Origin: CAWHOW01 sp050013795
GTDB taxonomy: Bacteria; Bacteroidota; Bacteroidia; Bacteroidales; CG2-30-32-10
Assembly (NCBI GenBank): GCA_050013795.1
Contig: JBEKEO010000058.1
Span: 1-21,399 of the forward strand
Length of the DNA: 21,399 nucleotides
Direction of reading: 5' to 3'
Shown piece by piece: positions 7,776 to 15,154 of this stretch. Position 1 is the first letter of the stretch. Each line of letters starts with the position of its first letter. A program made the translations under genes and the position numbers. The notes beneath the pieces are model-generated. The model was not told where the DNA came from and ran no database searches. It saw nothing but the letters and a program-made list of their open reading frames with translations.

Positions 7776-8414
7776 ATGATGAATAATCTACAGGAAGCTG
7801 CATTATTGAAAGAAGGCAAATTGCTTCCTGTAATGGAAGAATTTTATTCTTTGCAGGGTGAAGGGCATAATACGGGAAAAGCGGCTTATTTCCTGCGCAT
7901 CGGAGGTTGTGATGTTGGTTGTAGCTGGTGCGATGTAAAAGAATCATGGAATGCCGAACTGCATCCTCTTGTTTCTATTGATAAAATATTAAACAATGTT
8001 TTGAACTGTCCTGCAAAAGCAGTGGTGGTTACAGGAGGCGAACCCCTGCAATATAACCTTGATTACCTTTGCAGCATACTTAAAGATAATAATATCCAGA
8101 CCTTCCTTGAAACATCAGGAGCTTACGAGTTAAGCGGCAAATGGGACTGGATATGCCTTTCGCCTAAAAAGAAGGTTCCTCCTTTAAACGAAATTAACCA
8201 AAAGGCTAATGAACTTAAAGTGATTATTCATGACAAGCTGGATTTTGAGTGGGCAGAAGAAAATGCAAATAAAGTAACTGCTGATACAATTCTTCTTTTG
8301 CAACCCGAATGGAGTATGCGAAAAGAAATGATGCCATTAATTGTAGATTATATTTTAAAACATCCTGTATGGAATATTTCATTGCAATCGCATAAGTATA
8401 TGAATATTCCTTAA
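7776..8414 (+). CDS. queE: 7-carboxy-7-deazaguanine synthase QueE
   Basis: A radical-SAM enzyme that converts 6-carboxy-tetrahydropterin to 7-carboxy-7-deazaguanine, on the path to preQ0 and queuosine tRNA modification. FYSLQGEG near residue 23 is the family start. The iron-sulfur site is CX3CX2C at Cys45, Cys49 and Cys52 in GCDVGCSWCD, and TGGEPLQ at 86-92 is the SAM-binding GGE motif. Its 212 aa is normal. queC, queD and queF are not in the window. It lies between folD and the PorE-like gene in a same-strand run with short gaps, so it is probably cotranscribed with them. The first of two adjacent ATGs is used, and no Shine-Dalgarno is evident. Confidence 0.93.
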   Translation: MMNNLQEAALLKEGKLLPVMEEFYSLQGEGHNTGKAAYFLRIGGCDVGCSWCDVKESWNAELHPLVSIDKILNNVLNCPAKAVVVTGGEPLQYNLDYLCSILKDNNIQTFLETSGAYELSGKWDWICLSPKKKVPPLNEINQKANELKVIIHDKLDFEWAEENANKVTADTILLLQPEWSMRKEMMPLIVDYILKHPVWNISLQSHKYMNIP

Positions 8415-8435
8415 TTTTACCACAAACACTTTTTA

Positions 8436-10391
8436 ATGAAATACTTCTTTACTCTCTTTTCATTGTTAATACTGTTTTCCTTTTATTCTTCATGCAGGGC
8501 GCAGAATAATTACAAGTACACTACTAAATCCAAGAAAGCCATCAATTCATACGAAGAAGCTACCAGGCAATTTGACATCTATAATGACAAGGAAGCACTG
8601 AAAGACCTTGATGAAGCTATCAAAGCTGATGATAAATTCATTGAAGCGTATATGCTCAAAGGAGATATCTATGCCAATAAAAAGAAATACGAACTGTCGA
8701 TAGAGAATTATAAGAAAGCTATTCAACTTGATCCATATTTCTTCTCAAATAATTATTTGAATGTTGCATTGATGGAGCTTCTTGCGGGAAAATACCAGGA
8801 TGCTAAAAATGATCTGGAAATTTACGACAACCTGAAAAATGTTAATATTATTAACAAGAAACGTGCGGAATACTTGTTAAAAACTTGCAATTTCTGTATT
8901 GATGCCATGAATCACCCAGTTCCTTTTAATCCGGTTAATATGGGTGACAGCATTAATACCAATTTAAGTGAATACCAGCCTGCCATCACTGCTGATGAAC
9001 AAACGCTTGTATTTACAAGGCTGATTCCGCGTGGTCCGGAATATGAAAATACTGGAAATCCAAGTCAGGAAGATTTTTATATCAGTCATAAAGATAACGA
9101 CAGTACATGGAGCAAAGCTGTTTCGCTTGGACCTCCTATGAATACTCCCGGAAACGAGGGAGCTCAATGCTTCTCTCCTGATGGAAAGTATTTGTATTTT
9201 ACTGCCTGCGACCGCCCTGATGGTATAGGAAGTTGCGATTTATATTATTCCAAAAAAGTAGGCGATCACTGGGGAGTTCCTTTGAACATGGGTACCATTG
9301 TAAATTCATCTAACTGGGATTCGCAGCCATCTATCTCATCTGATGGCAAAACATTATATTTCTCCAGTAATCGTCCGGGAGGCAAAGGAGGAATGGATAT
9401 CTGGAAAACTATAAAAAATGATAAAGGAGAATGGACTACTCCCGTTAATCTTGGTGATTCTATTAATACAGATAAAAACGAAATGGCACCTTTCATTCAC
9501 CCTGACAATCAAACCCTGTATTTCGCATCAACAGGCTGGCCTGGTATGGGGGGCTACGATATATTTTATTCAAGAAGAGATACTGCAGGCAACTGGAGAA
9601 AACCTGTTAACATTGGATATCCCATTAACACTGCTGCCGATGAAAGTTATTTAATAGTAAATTCAAAAGGCGACCTTGCGTATTTTGCGTCTGACAGACC
9701 TGGAGGTAAGGGAGGGATGGATATTTACACCTTTCCACTTTATGATAAAGCCCGCCCAAAACCTGTCACATATATGAAAGGAAAAGTATTTAATAAACTT
9801 ACTAAACAGAACCTTGAAGCAAAGTTTGAACTGATTGACCTGAAAACAGCCAAAACAGTCATTGAATCAACTTCCGACCCTGCAACCGGCGAATTTTTTG
9901 TTTGTATTCCCACCGAAATGGACTATGCTCTCAATGTGTCCAAAGACGGGTATTTGTTCTACTCAGAGAACTTTACTCTTAGCGGTGTGCATTCAAAGAC
10001 TGATCCTGTTATTAAAGATATTCCTTTGCAACCTGTGAAAGTCGGGGAGATTGTGGTGCTAAAAAATATTTTCTTCAATACAGATAAGTATGGTCTGAAG
10101 CCCGAATCCACAGCAGAGCTTGAAAAGCTCATTGACTTGCTGAGGAAAAATCCTTCTATGAAAATAGAGATTAGTGGGCATACTGACAATGTTGGCGAAA
10201 TGAACTACAACCAGGTTCTTTCGGAAAACCGAGCCAAAGCAGTTTATGCTTACTTAATCTCTCACGGAATAGTCAAGGAACGACTCACTTATAAGGGATA
10301 CGGGCAAACAAAGCCTATTGATACTAATGCTACTGATTCCGGCAAAGCCAATAATCGCCGTACAGAGTTTAAAGTGATTGATAATTCATAG
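8436..10391 (+). CDS. PorE-like TPR / beta-propeller / CRD / OmpA envelope protein
   Basis: A 651-aa protein. It has a signal sequence ending at Cys20 (FYSSC), a weak lipobox, so it is either an outer-membrane lipoprotein or cleaved after RAQ. TPR-like helices run from about 33 to 155. Five PD40 propeller strands follow, for example DGKTLYFSSNRPGGKGGMDI at 303-322. A carboxypeptidase-regulatory-like domain covers about 443-535. An OmpA C-terminal domain covers 540-651, with the peptidoglycan-binding pair Asp584 (GHTDNVG) and Arg599 (SENRA) at the same 15-residue spacing as in OmpA. This order is that of Porphyromonas PorE, which tethers the type IX secretion machine to peptidoglycan; several Bacteroidetes paralogues share it, so orthology is inferred. 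It lies 21 bases after queE. Confidence 0.82.
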   Translation: MKYFFTLFSLLILFSFYSSCRAQNNYKYTTKSKKAINSYEEATRQFDIYNDKEALKDLDEAIKADDKFIEAYMLKGDIYANKKKYELSIENYKKAIQLDPYFFSNNYLNVALMELLAGKYQDAKNDLEIYDNLKNVNIINKKRAEYLLKTCNFCIDAMNHPVPFNPVNMGDSINTNLSEYQPAITADEQTLVFTRLIPRGPEYENTGNPSQEDFYISHKDNDSTWSKAVSLGPPMNTPGNEGAQCFSPDGKYLYFTACDRPDGIGSCDLYYSKKVGDHWGVPLNMGTIVNSSNWDSQPSISSDGKTLYFSSNRPGGKGGMDIWKTIKNDKGEWTTPVNLGDSINTDKNEMAPFIHPDNQTLYFASTGWPGMGGYDIFYSRRDTAGNWRKPVNIGYPINTAADESYLIVNSKGDLAYFASDRPGGKGGMDIYTFPLYDKARPKPVTYMKGKVFNKLTKQNLEAKFELIDLKTAKTVIESTSDPATGEFFVCIPTEMDYALNVSKDGYLFYSENFTLSGVHSKTDPVIKDIPLQPVKVGEIVVLKNIFFNTDKYGLKPESTAELEKLIDLLRKNPSMKIEISGHTDNVGEMNYNQVLSENRAKAVYAYLISHGIVKERLTYKGYGQTKPIDTNATDSGKANNRRTEFKVIDNS

Positions 10392-10445
10392 AAATGAGTT
10401 TTGATTAGCATAAGCACCTATAAACTTCAATTAGCAAGCCAGCAA

Positions 10446-11084
10446 TTACTTCATCAAAATCTTTTTCCAGTCGGGGTTCAACATTTCGGTTATATCGGCA
10501 TACGGATATCCCAGTTTATAATCGGGCTGCAACCCTTGAATTGCATGAGGAAAATCGCAGTCGTCATGTATTTTAACCCCTGAGGCTGTATGCGAGAACT
10601 GATTCACAGATACTGAATTCATGCAGTATTCGTCAACTTGCTCTAACGCCCATTCATAAGCACTCGAATCAATAGAAGTCTTCTCAAGCTGTTCTTTAAG
10701 TACTTTTTTATATTCTATTAGGTCCTTAGTTTTTTCGCTTTTAACCATATTCCAAAAATTGGTCTTCTTTTCGTTTTTTAAAATATCGTCAATTGTAATC
10801 GATTTGCCTGTAGAAGAATTAAAATTAAAATACGCGTTCCATCCTGAGCAATAGGCTCCGCAACCCACTGCATTTAAAGTGATAGAAAGAATGTTATTGC
10901 TGTTAAATGTAACTTCATACGACATACTGAACAAGCCACCACTAATAGCAGAATCGAGAGCAACATCCATGGGTTTACTTAAATACTCGGTATCAACAAA
11001 CACTTCAAGAATCTGTTCATTGATTTTTTTATTTATAGACTTGGAATTTGTATTAATAACAGGGTATACAATGGAAGTATCCAT
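10446..11084 (-). CDS. DUF3298-like secreted protein, body (frameshifted from its start)
   Basis: A 212-codon open stretch from the first ATG in this frame. It resembles the DUF3298/RsiV-type fold: TNSKSINKKINEQI near the start, an alternating beta stretch ending GAYCSGWNAYFNF, then TGKSITIDDIL. No signal peptide is present in this frame, but the same frame stays open upstream (KKITSAWNFVS) to join the signal-peptide ORF at 11191-11108 through one missing base in an A run. The original protein was probably about 245 aa and exported. Function is unknown; members often bind ligands in envelope stress systems. It converges on the PorE-like gene and is probably transcribed after the FISUMP gene. 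Confidence 0.6.
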   Translation of the reverse strand: MDTSIVYPVINTNSKSINKKINEQILEVFVDTEYLSKPMDVALDSAISGGLFSMSYEVTFNSNNILSITLNAVGCGAYCSGWNAYFNFNSSTGKSITIDDILKNEKKTNFWNMVKSEKTKDLIEYKKVLKEQLEKTSIDSSAYEWALEQVDEYCMNSVSVNQFSHTASGVKIHDDCDFPHAIQGLQPDYKLGYPYADITEMLNPDWKKILMK

Positions 11085-11107
11085 GGAAACAAAATTCCAT
11101 GCTGATG

Positions 11108-11191
11108 TTATCTTTTTATTTCGGTAATTTTTACCGACTGCCCTATAGCAAAGGTGTTCAGCAGAATAAATATGATGATTAGTTTCTTCAT
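11108..11191 (-). pseudogene. Detached signal-peptide start of the DUF3298-like gene
   Basis: The ATG at 11191-11189 opens 27 codons: MKKLIIIFILLNTFAIGQS is a clear signal peptide, followed by VKITEIKR and a TAA at 11110-11108. The body of the gene continues in the -1 frame. Adding one A to the A5 run (plus-strand T5 at 11113-11117) would give VKITEIKKITSAWNFVSMDT and merge the two pieces. The site is not an exact A-AAA-AAG slippery heptamer (it has one A too few), so programmed slippage is less likely than mutation or a consensus error. Confidence 0.6.
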
Positions 11192-11250
11192 ATCTATGGT
11201 TAGTTTAGGAAGTAATTATTATTTCAGTAGAATTACCAAACACATGTTTT

Positions 11251-11847
11251 TCAGTTCTTCACACAGCGTACCGAAAATCCATAGTCCTTGCTAAAATAGT
11301 AATTCCGGTTCGACTGGCAGTCATCCGTTTTCAGGTAACGGAGCCATGCAGACTTATCATTGCTCTCATTGGCTGACCAGAAAAAGGCGTACTTGCCTAT
11401 CAGTCCCGATTTGAGCATATTGATATAGCCAGCGGGCAGTGCCGAGAAGCCACTTGCATTGGTTGCGCCGATATTTGGACTATCCCAGCCTGTCGTTGAT
11501 TTTAATTTGCCTCCCGCAATACTATCGCCGCCCAAATATTTTATTAATATTGTCCATTCGGTATCGGTGGGCAGGTGCCAGCCATCAGGAGCAACCGTTA
11601 AAGCTGTTTCCCAGTTGTACAGGAACCCGTACTTTGCCACATTGGTAATATCATTATTATATGCCCAGCAGCCTTTGTTTGCGTCGTAAGCAAGGTTTTC
11701 AGCCATCCATATCTGAGTGCCTATTTTCACTGTTTTGTAAATCTTGCCGTCGCGCTCATCCTTAAAAGTACCTGTTGTCTGTGCTACAGAACTTATTGCA
11801 ATATTTAATATTGCCATTGCTATAAATAAAGATTTATTCCTTTTCAC
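11251..11847 (-). CDS. FISUMP-domain secreted protein
   Basis: A 198-aa protein with a signal peptide (ending AISSVAQ, about residue 23) and a single domain of the Fibrobacter succinogenes major paralogous (TIGR02145) type. It has FKDERDGKIYKTVKIGTQIWMAENL, split here as DERDGKIYKTVKIG and QIWMAENL, then YGFLYNWETA, GWHLPTDTEW, SGFSALPAGY and the terminal YGFSVRCVKN. These domains occur in many copies on surface or secreted proteins of Bacteroidetes and Fibrobacteres; their role is not established. It has no T9SS tail, so the periplasm or outer-membrane surface is possible. A -7 box is at 11945-11938. The frameshifted DUF3298-like gene starts 59 bases downstream. Confidence 0.85.
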   Translation of the reverse strand: MKRNKSLFIAMAILNIAISSVAQTTGTFKDERDGKIYKTVKIGTQIWMAENLAYDANKGCWAYNNDITNVAKYGFLYNWETALTVAPDGWHLPTDTEWTILIKYLGGDSIAGGKLKSTTGWDSPNIGATNASGFSALPAGYINMLKSGLIGKYAFFWSANESNDKSAWLRYLKTDDCQSNRNYYFSKDYGFSVRCVKN

Positions 11848-11937
11848 ATTAAATACTAATAAATATTATTTATTGCCAGTTTGATTCCTAATTTGTGTTC
11901 GTTTCCCAAGCACATAAAAGTTAATTCTTATAGCATT

Positions 11938-11945
11938 CAAATATA
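11938..11945 (-). promoter_or_regulatory. -7 box of the FISUMP gene
   Basis: TATATTTG on the minus strand matches TAnnTTTG and lies 90 bases before the ATG at 11847, in a 223-base intergenic stretch that otherwise holds nothing I can name. Confidence 0.4.
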
Positions 11946-12070
11946 CTTCTTTTCCAAATATCATAATCAAAAAAGCATTACAGGTTTCCCAATAATATTT
12001 ATAAGTTTGAGAAAGGGAAAAAGGAGAATGGGATAACTCAATTTTTTTTATTGTAGAGGATTGTTTGAAA

Positions 12071-12655
12071 CTAATTTGCTTCCATGCTATCATGTATGCT
12101 TAATACTTGTGGAATAATAAGGCTTTTGTCGTCGTTAACAATAACAAAGTGGGCTTTAGGGGTAATATCGCTTTCAGGATGCTGGTTTTGCATACGCATG
12201 CGCACGCTTTCTTTATTAACATTGTCGCGCTTCATAACCCTTGCAATACGTATATCTTTAGGAGCCGAAACAACAATAATCTTATCGAAGAGTTTATAAT
12301 TGTCAGTATCATACAGTATAGCTGATTCCATTACCACGTATGGCGCAGCAATGTTCTCCCCTATCCATTTTTCAAAATCATTTATAAGGCGGGGATGCAC
12401 TATGCTGTTCAGTCGGTTTAATTCCTTTTTAATAGCAAAAACATAGTCGGCAAGCTTTTTCCTGTTGATTTTATCATTTTTATCAAACATTGAATCGCCA
12501 AAAGCTTCCCTAATCCTCTTGAGTACTTCGGGCGTATCGATTATTTCTTTAGCCTTGGTATCGGCATCATACACGGGCACTCCGAGTGTCTCAAAAACCA
12601 TTGCAACAACCGATTTGCCACTGCCAATATTACCGGTAAGCCCAACTTTCTGCAT
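12071..12655 (-). CDS. coaE: Dephospho-CoA kinase
   Basis: Catalyses the last step of coenzyme A synthesis: ATP-dependent phosphorylation of the 3'-hydroxyl of dephospho-CoA in the cytoplasm. The 194-aa protein has the P-loop GNIGSGKS at residues 8-15, VYDADTKAKE (the conserved Asp region), the KADYVF-like segment LADYVF, a VMESAILYDT strand, and the lid-type RVMKRDNVNKESVRMRMQNQ. Its ATG overlaps the last base of the YbbR-like gene's TAA (TAATG), which indicates translational coupling. It is the last gene of the nusB-to-coaE run; no terminator hairpin is evident after it. Confidence 0.95.
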   Translation of the reverse strand: MQKVGLTGNIGSGKSVVAMVFETLGVPVYDADTKAKEIIDTPEVLKRIREAFGDSMFDKNDKINRKKLADYVFAIKKELNRLNSIVHPRLINDFEKWIGENIAAPYVVMESAILYDTDNYKLFDKIIVVSAPKDIRIARVMKRDNVNKESVRMRMQNQHPESDITPKAHFVIVNDDKSLIIPQVLSIHDSMEAN

Positions 12656-13650
12656 TATTTTATAAGGATGTATTCTATCTTTTCGGGTTCAACCTTCTCT
12701 ATCTTCACAAAAGGCGGGCATTTGGCGATTTCCACTTTCAGCTTGTTCTGCTTTTCAGCAATCGCTTTCGAAATATCCACCTCTGCACTAAACATATCGG
12801 TTTTCACTTTCCTGTAATTGCCAAGCGATACGAGAAAAGTAAGTTTTATTTGCTCAGGAAAAGTCTTCACAATATATTTATTCGCATTGTTTACCATAGT
12901 TACCTGAATATTTAAGGTATCTTCGGTGAATTTATCAACAGGAACAAATATCTTTTCCTGCGCAGGCTCCATCTTCAGTTTGGCTTCATAATATTGTTTG
13001 GCAAAATCAATGGAAATGTTCAGGTTGCTGTTGATGTTCACAAGGTTCTTTTCGGCAGTTTCAATAAACTTAATAGTATCTATTACCTCTTTCGTTCCGG
13101 ATACCTTCACATACTTAGGCTCGCATTCAATAGCGCCGGAGAGTTGGTACTGGCTGGCAAAGCTTACATTTATATTCGCTTTTACAAGTACTTTTTTACT
13201 GTACAATTTCTCCATCCGGAAATACACGGTATCGGGGCTTATAGCCGTTATATTGTTAGTGTAGCCAATCTGTCCGCCTACAATCTGTGTTAGGTCGGAA
13301 GTTGCGATGAAAAACTCTGTCTTCGAGCCTTTCTTCTTCTTCAAAAACGAAGCAACATCAATGCTTATAATTCCGGGCTTATAAAAAAGAATGTTCGAAA
13401 ATATGCGAAAACCTTTTGTTTTCAAGTGTACTATATAAATGGAATCAGGTTCGTTCACCACAATCTTATCCGAAGGGATGTTGGTGTAAACTATATGGTA
13501 TTTCTGAATTTCCTGATAATCGCGTGCTAACTTTATCAGTACCCAAATGCAAGAAGAAAGAATCAGGCAAATAATAAAGGTATAAGTTTTCCTTCGGAAG
13601 CCGATGTTCTTATTGTGATTGTCCTTGTTGGGTTTAATCTGGAACGCCAT
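12655..13650 (-). CDS. YbbR-like membrane-anchored protein
   Basis: A 331-aa protein with a basic cytoplasmic start, one membrane segment at about 21-42 (TYTFIICLILSSCIWVLIKL) and a long beta-rich extracytoplasmic part typical of YbbR repeats, for example YVKVSGTKEVIDTIKFIET and VFVPVDKF-like strands. In Firmicutes the YbbR protein CdaR regulates the diadenylate cyclase CdaA; whether that holds here is not shown, as no cdaA is in the window. Its position between yajC and coaE is the one expected in Bacteroidetes. It shares one base with coaE and is 108 bases from yajC; that gap holds nothing I can name. Confidence 0.82.
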   Translation of the reverse strand: MAFQIKPNKDNHNKNIGFRRKTYTFIICLILSSCIWVLIKLARDYQEIQKYHIVYTNIPSDKIVVNEPDSIYIVHLKTKGFRIFSNILFYKPGIISIDVASFLKKKKGSKTEFFIATSDLTQIVGGQIGYTNNITAISPDTVYFRMEKLYSKKVLVKANINVSFASQYQLSGAIECEPKYVKVSGTKEVIDTIKFIETAEKNLVNINSNLNISIDFAKQYYEAKLKMEPAQEKIFVPVDKFTEDTLNIQVTMVNNANKYIVKTFPEQIKLTFLVSLGNYRKVKTDMFSAEVDISKAIAEKQNKLKVEIAKCPPFVKIEKVEPEKIEYILIK

Positions 13651-13758
13651 CGTTAAAGTACGTTTTTGTTACAAACTGCTGAATATACTGATACTTCCAA
13701 AAACAAAACCCGCGCAAACTGCTATGCCTGTGCTTAATTTATGGTTGAAAATAAATGC

Positions 13759-14100
13759 TTACTTATTTTCGCCAAGAAGTTCGGGATTGGTGCTCGATGC
13801 TACAGCGCTTTTCTCAATCCTTAACCTACCCTGTCCTTCGGTTTCAATGGTAAAAGTGGTATCCTGAACTTCGATAATTTTTCCGTGTATCCCGCCGATG
13901 GTAATCACTTTATCGCCCTTCTTCAACGCTTCCCTGAACTTCTTCTGTTCCTTGGTGCGCTTTGTTTGCGGCCTTATCATGAAGAAATAAAATACTACGA
14001 CAATAAGTATCAGAGGAAGAAAAAGTCCGAAACCGCCACCGCTCCCACTGCCTGACTGACCATTGCCTGCCATTAAAATTACTGTAAGTAAATGTGTCAT
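13759..14100 (-). CDS. yajC: Preprotein translocase subunit YajC
   Basis: A 113-aa single-pass membrane protein that associates with SecDF in the Sec translocon. It has a Gly/Ser-rich N-terminus, a membrane helix at about 25-42 (FGLFLPLILIVVVFYFFMI), the diagnostic IRPQTKRTKEQ immediately after it, and a small SH3-like cytoplasmic domain with GDKVITIGGIHGKIIEV. The start at 14100 gives the usual hydrophobic MTHLLTVILM lead; Met10 is an alternative. It lies 21 bases after the DUF1573 gene, so the two are cotranscribed. Confidence 0.93.
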   Translation of the reverse strand: MTHLLTVILMAGNGQSGSGSGGGFGLFLPLILIVVVFYFFMIRPQTKRTKEQKKFREALKKGDKVITIGGIHGKIIEVQDTTFTIETEGQGRLRIEKSAVASSTNPELLGENK

Positions 14101-14121
14101 AAGAAAAATGTTTATTTAAAA

Positions 14122-14604
14122 TTAATTATCCGTTTTGTTTGCGTCTTCGGGCACCTGCACCATTGCTTTAATGCTTAGGACTTTTGTGTTAGGTTGTGTG
14201 TTTGCTATAAGCGTTACTGTTTTTGACTGAAATCCTTTTTTCCCTTCGCTATTGAATTTTACATCTATTGTTCCTTCGCCGTTAGCAGGAATCGGGGTTT
14301 TTGGGTAATCGGCTATAGTGCATCCGCAGCTTCCGTGTGCATCAGTGATTACGAGGTCGGACTTCCCTATATTTTTAAATTTAAAAGAATAAGAAACTTT
14401 TTCACCCTGTATAATCTTCCCGAAATCGTGTTGTTCTTCAGTAAATTTGAACCTCGGCAAGTTTGAAGTATCACCATTGCCATCAGCTGTGTTTGGGTTC
14501 TTTACAACATCACCGGGTATGTTTGACTGGCTGCCGTTATTACAGGAAACAGCTAAAAGAATAGCTATTGAAGTAATACCAGGGAGAATTAAAAAGCGTT
14601 TCAT
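14122..14604 (-). CDS. DUF1573 lipoprotein
   Basis: A 160-aa protein with a lipoprotein signal whose lipobox LAVSC ends at Cys21, so it is membrane-anchored on the periplasmic side or outer membrane. From about residue 50 the DUF1573 domain is clear: HDFGKIIQGEKVSYSFKFKN, then GSCGCTIADYP and GEGTIDVKFNS. The fold is Ig-like (ASPM/SPD-2/Hydin-related) and the function is not known. It is the first gene of the yajC transcript in this genome and has a promoter and a 110-base leader with a small ORF upstream. The same adjacency to yajC is familiar from other Bacteroidetes. Confidence 0.87.
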   Translation of the reverse strand: MKRFLILPGITSIAILLAVSCNNGSQSNIPGDVVKNPNTADGNGDTSNLPRFKFTEEQHDFGKIIQGEKVSYSFKFKNIGKSDLVITDAHGSCGCTIADYPKTPIPANGEGTIDVKFNSEGKKGFQSKTVTLIANTQPNTKVLSIKAMVQVPEDANKTDN

Positions 14605-14630
14605 CTGTATATTTTTTTGTTTTTTAAAGG

Positions 14631-14687
14631 TCAGATGGAATACGCCATGTAATATTCATTTCGGCTGTTGTTAACATTACTGCTCAT
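14631..14687 (-). CDS. Candidate 18-aa leader peptide
   Basis: Between the -7 box at 14732-14725 and the DUF1573 gene, an ATG at 14687 opens 18 codons (MSSNVNNSRNEYYMAYSI) ending in TGA, 26 bases before the next gene. It is preceded by AAAGGA and the minimal ORF ATGAAATAG. It could be a regulatory leader ORF or chance; only conservation would tell. Confidence 0.25.
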   Translation of the reverse strand: MSSNVNNSRNEYYMAYSI

Positions 14688-14724
14688 GGCTATTTCATAT
14701 CCTTTCTTTTTTTTATTGAATTTG

Positions 14725-14732
14725 CAAAGATA
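14725..14732 (-). promoter_or_regulatory. -7 box of the DUF1573-yajC operon
   Basis: TATCTTTG followed by C on the minus strand matches TAnnTTTG exactly. A TTTG at 14752-14749 lies 16 bases upstream, short for a -33 element. This gives the downstream genes their own transcript within the nusB-coaE block. Confidence 0.55.
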
Positions 14733-14863
14733 ATAAATTATTAAAACGCAAATTTTAAGCTATTATCAACACAAATAATTTAAAGAAATTTAACAAAATA
14801 ATTAATAATGCTTATACTTATAAACGAAGTAATTATAGGACTGCAATTTCAAGCTTTCTTCGC

Positions 14864-15154
14864 TTACATCAAACCCCTGCCTGCTTTATTAATAAGATTG
14901 TTCTTCTTAAGTTCGTTAATCAATTTATCCAATATGCCATTTATAAATACACTGCTTTTTGGGGAGCTGTACATTTTGGCCAGGTCGATATATTCGTTTA
15001 ATGTAACTTTAATGGGAATAGAAGGGAATTCTGTCAATTCACACAACGCCATTTTCATCAGAAGCATATCCATCAATGCTATGCGATCCAATTCCCAATT
15101 AAGTGCTTTTTCGGAAATTAGTTTTTCATACTTCTCTGAATGTTTTATCAACAT
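14864..15154 (-). CDS. nusB: NusB, C-terminal half (out of frame with the N-terminal half)
   Basis: A 96-aa ORF carrying the second half of the NusB RNA-binding fold: NWELDRIALMDMLLMKMALCEL, read here as LDRIALMDMLLM and ALCELTEFPSIP, then VTLNEYIDLAKMYSSPKSS and FINGILDKL. These match the conserved end of NusB, which with NusE (S10) binds boxA for antitermination of rRNA transcription. In Bacteroidetes NusB is one polypeptide of about 300 aa; here the two halves are in different frames and overlap by 29 bases. Removing one A from the A4 run (plus-strand T4 at 15143-15146) joins them into 287 aa. This ORF also has AAGGAGG (15164-15158) three bases before its ATG, so separate translation is conceivable. 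Confidence 0.8.
   Translation of the reverse strand: MLIKHSEKYEKLISEKALNWELDRIALMDMLLMKMALCELTEFPSIPIKVTLNEYIDLAKMYSSPKSSVFINGILDKLINELKKNNLINKAGRGLM

Noticed and set aside
11108..11117. Programmed -1 frameshift site in the DUF3298-like gene
   Set aside because: The run is T-AAAAA-G, one A short of the A-AAA-AAG heptamer in the right frame, and no stimulatory hairpin lies at the proper distance.
11122..11136. Palindrome CGGTAA-TTT-TTACCG
   Set aside because: It is short, inside the signal-peptide/body junction of a gene, and not repeated in the window; no operator role can be supported.
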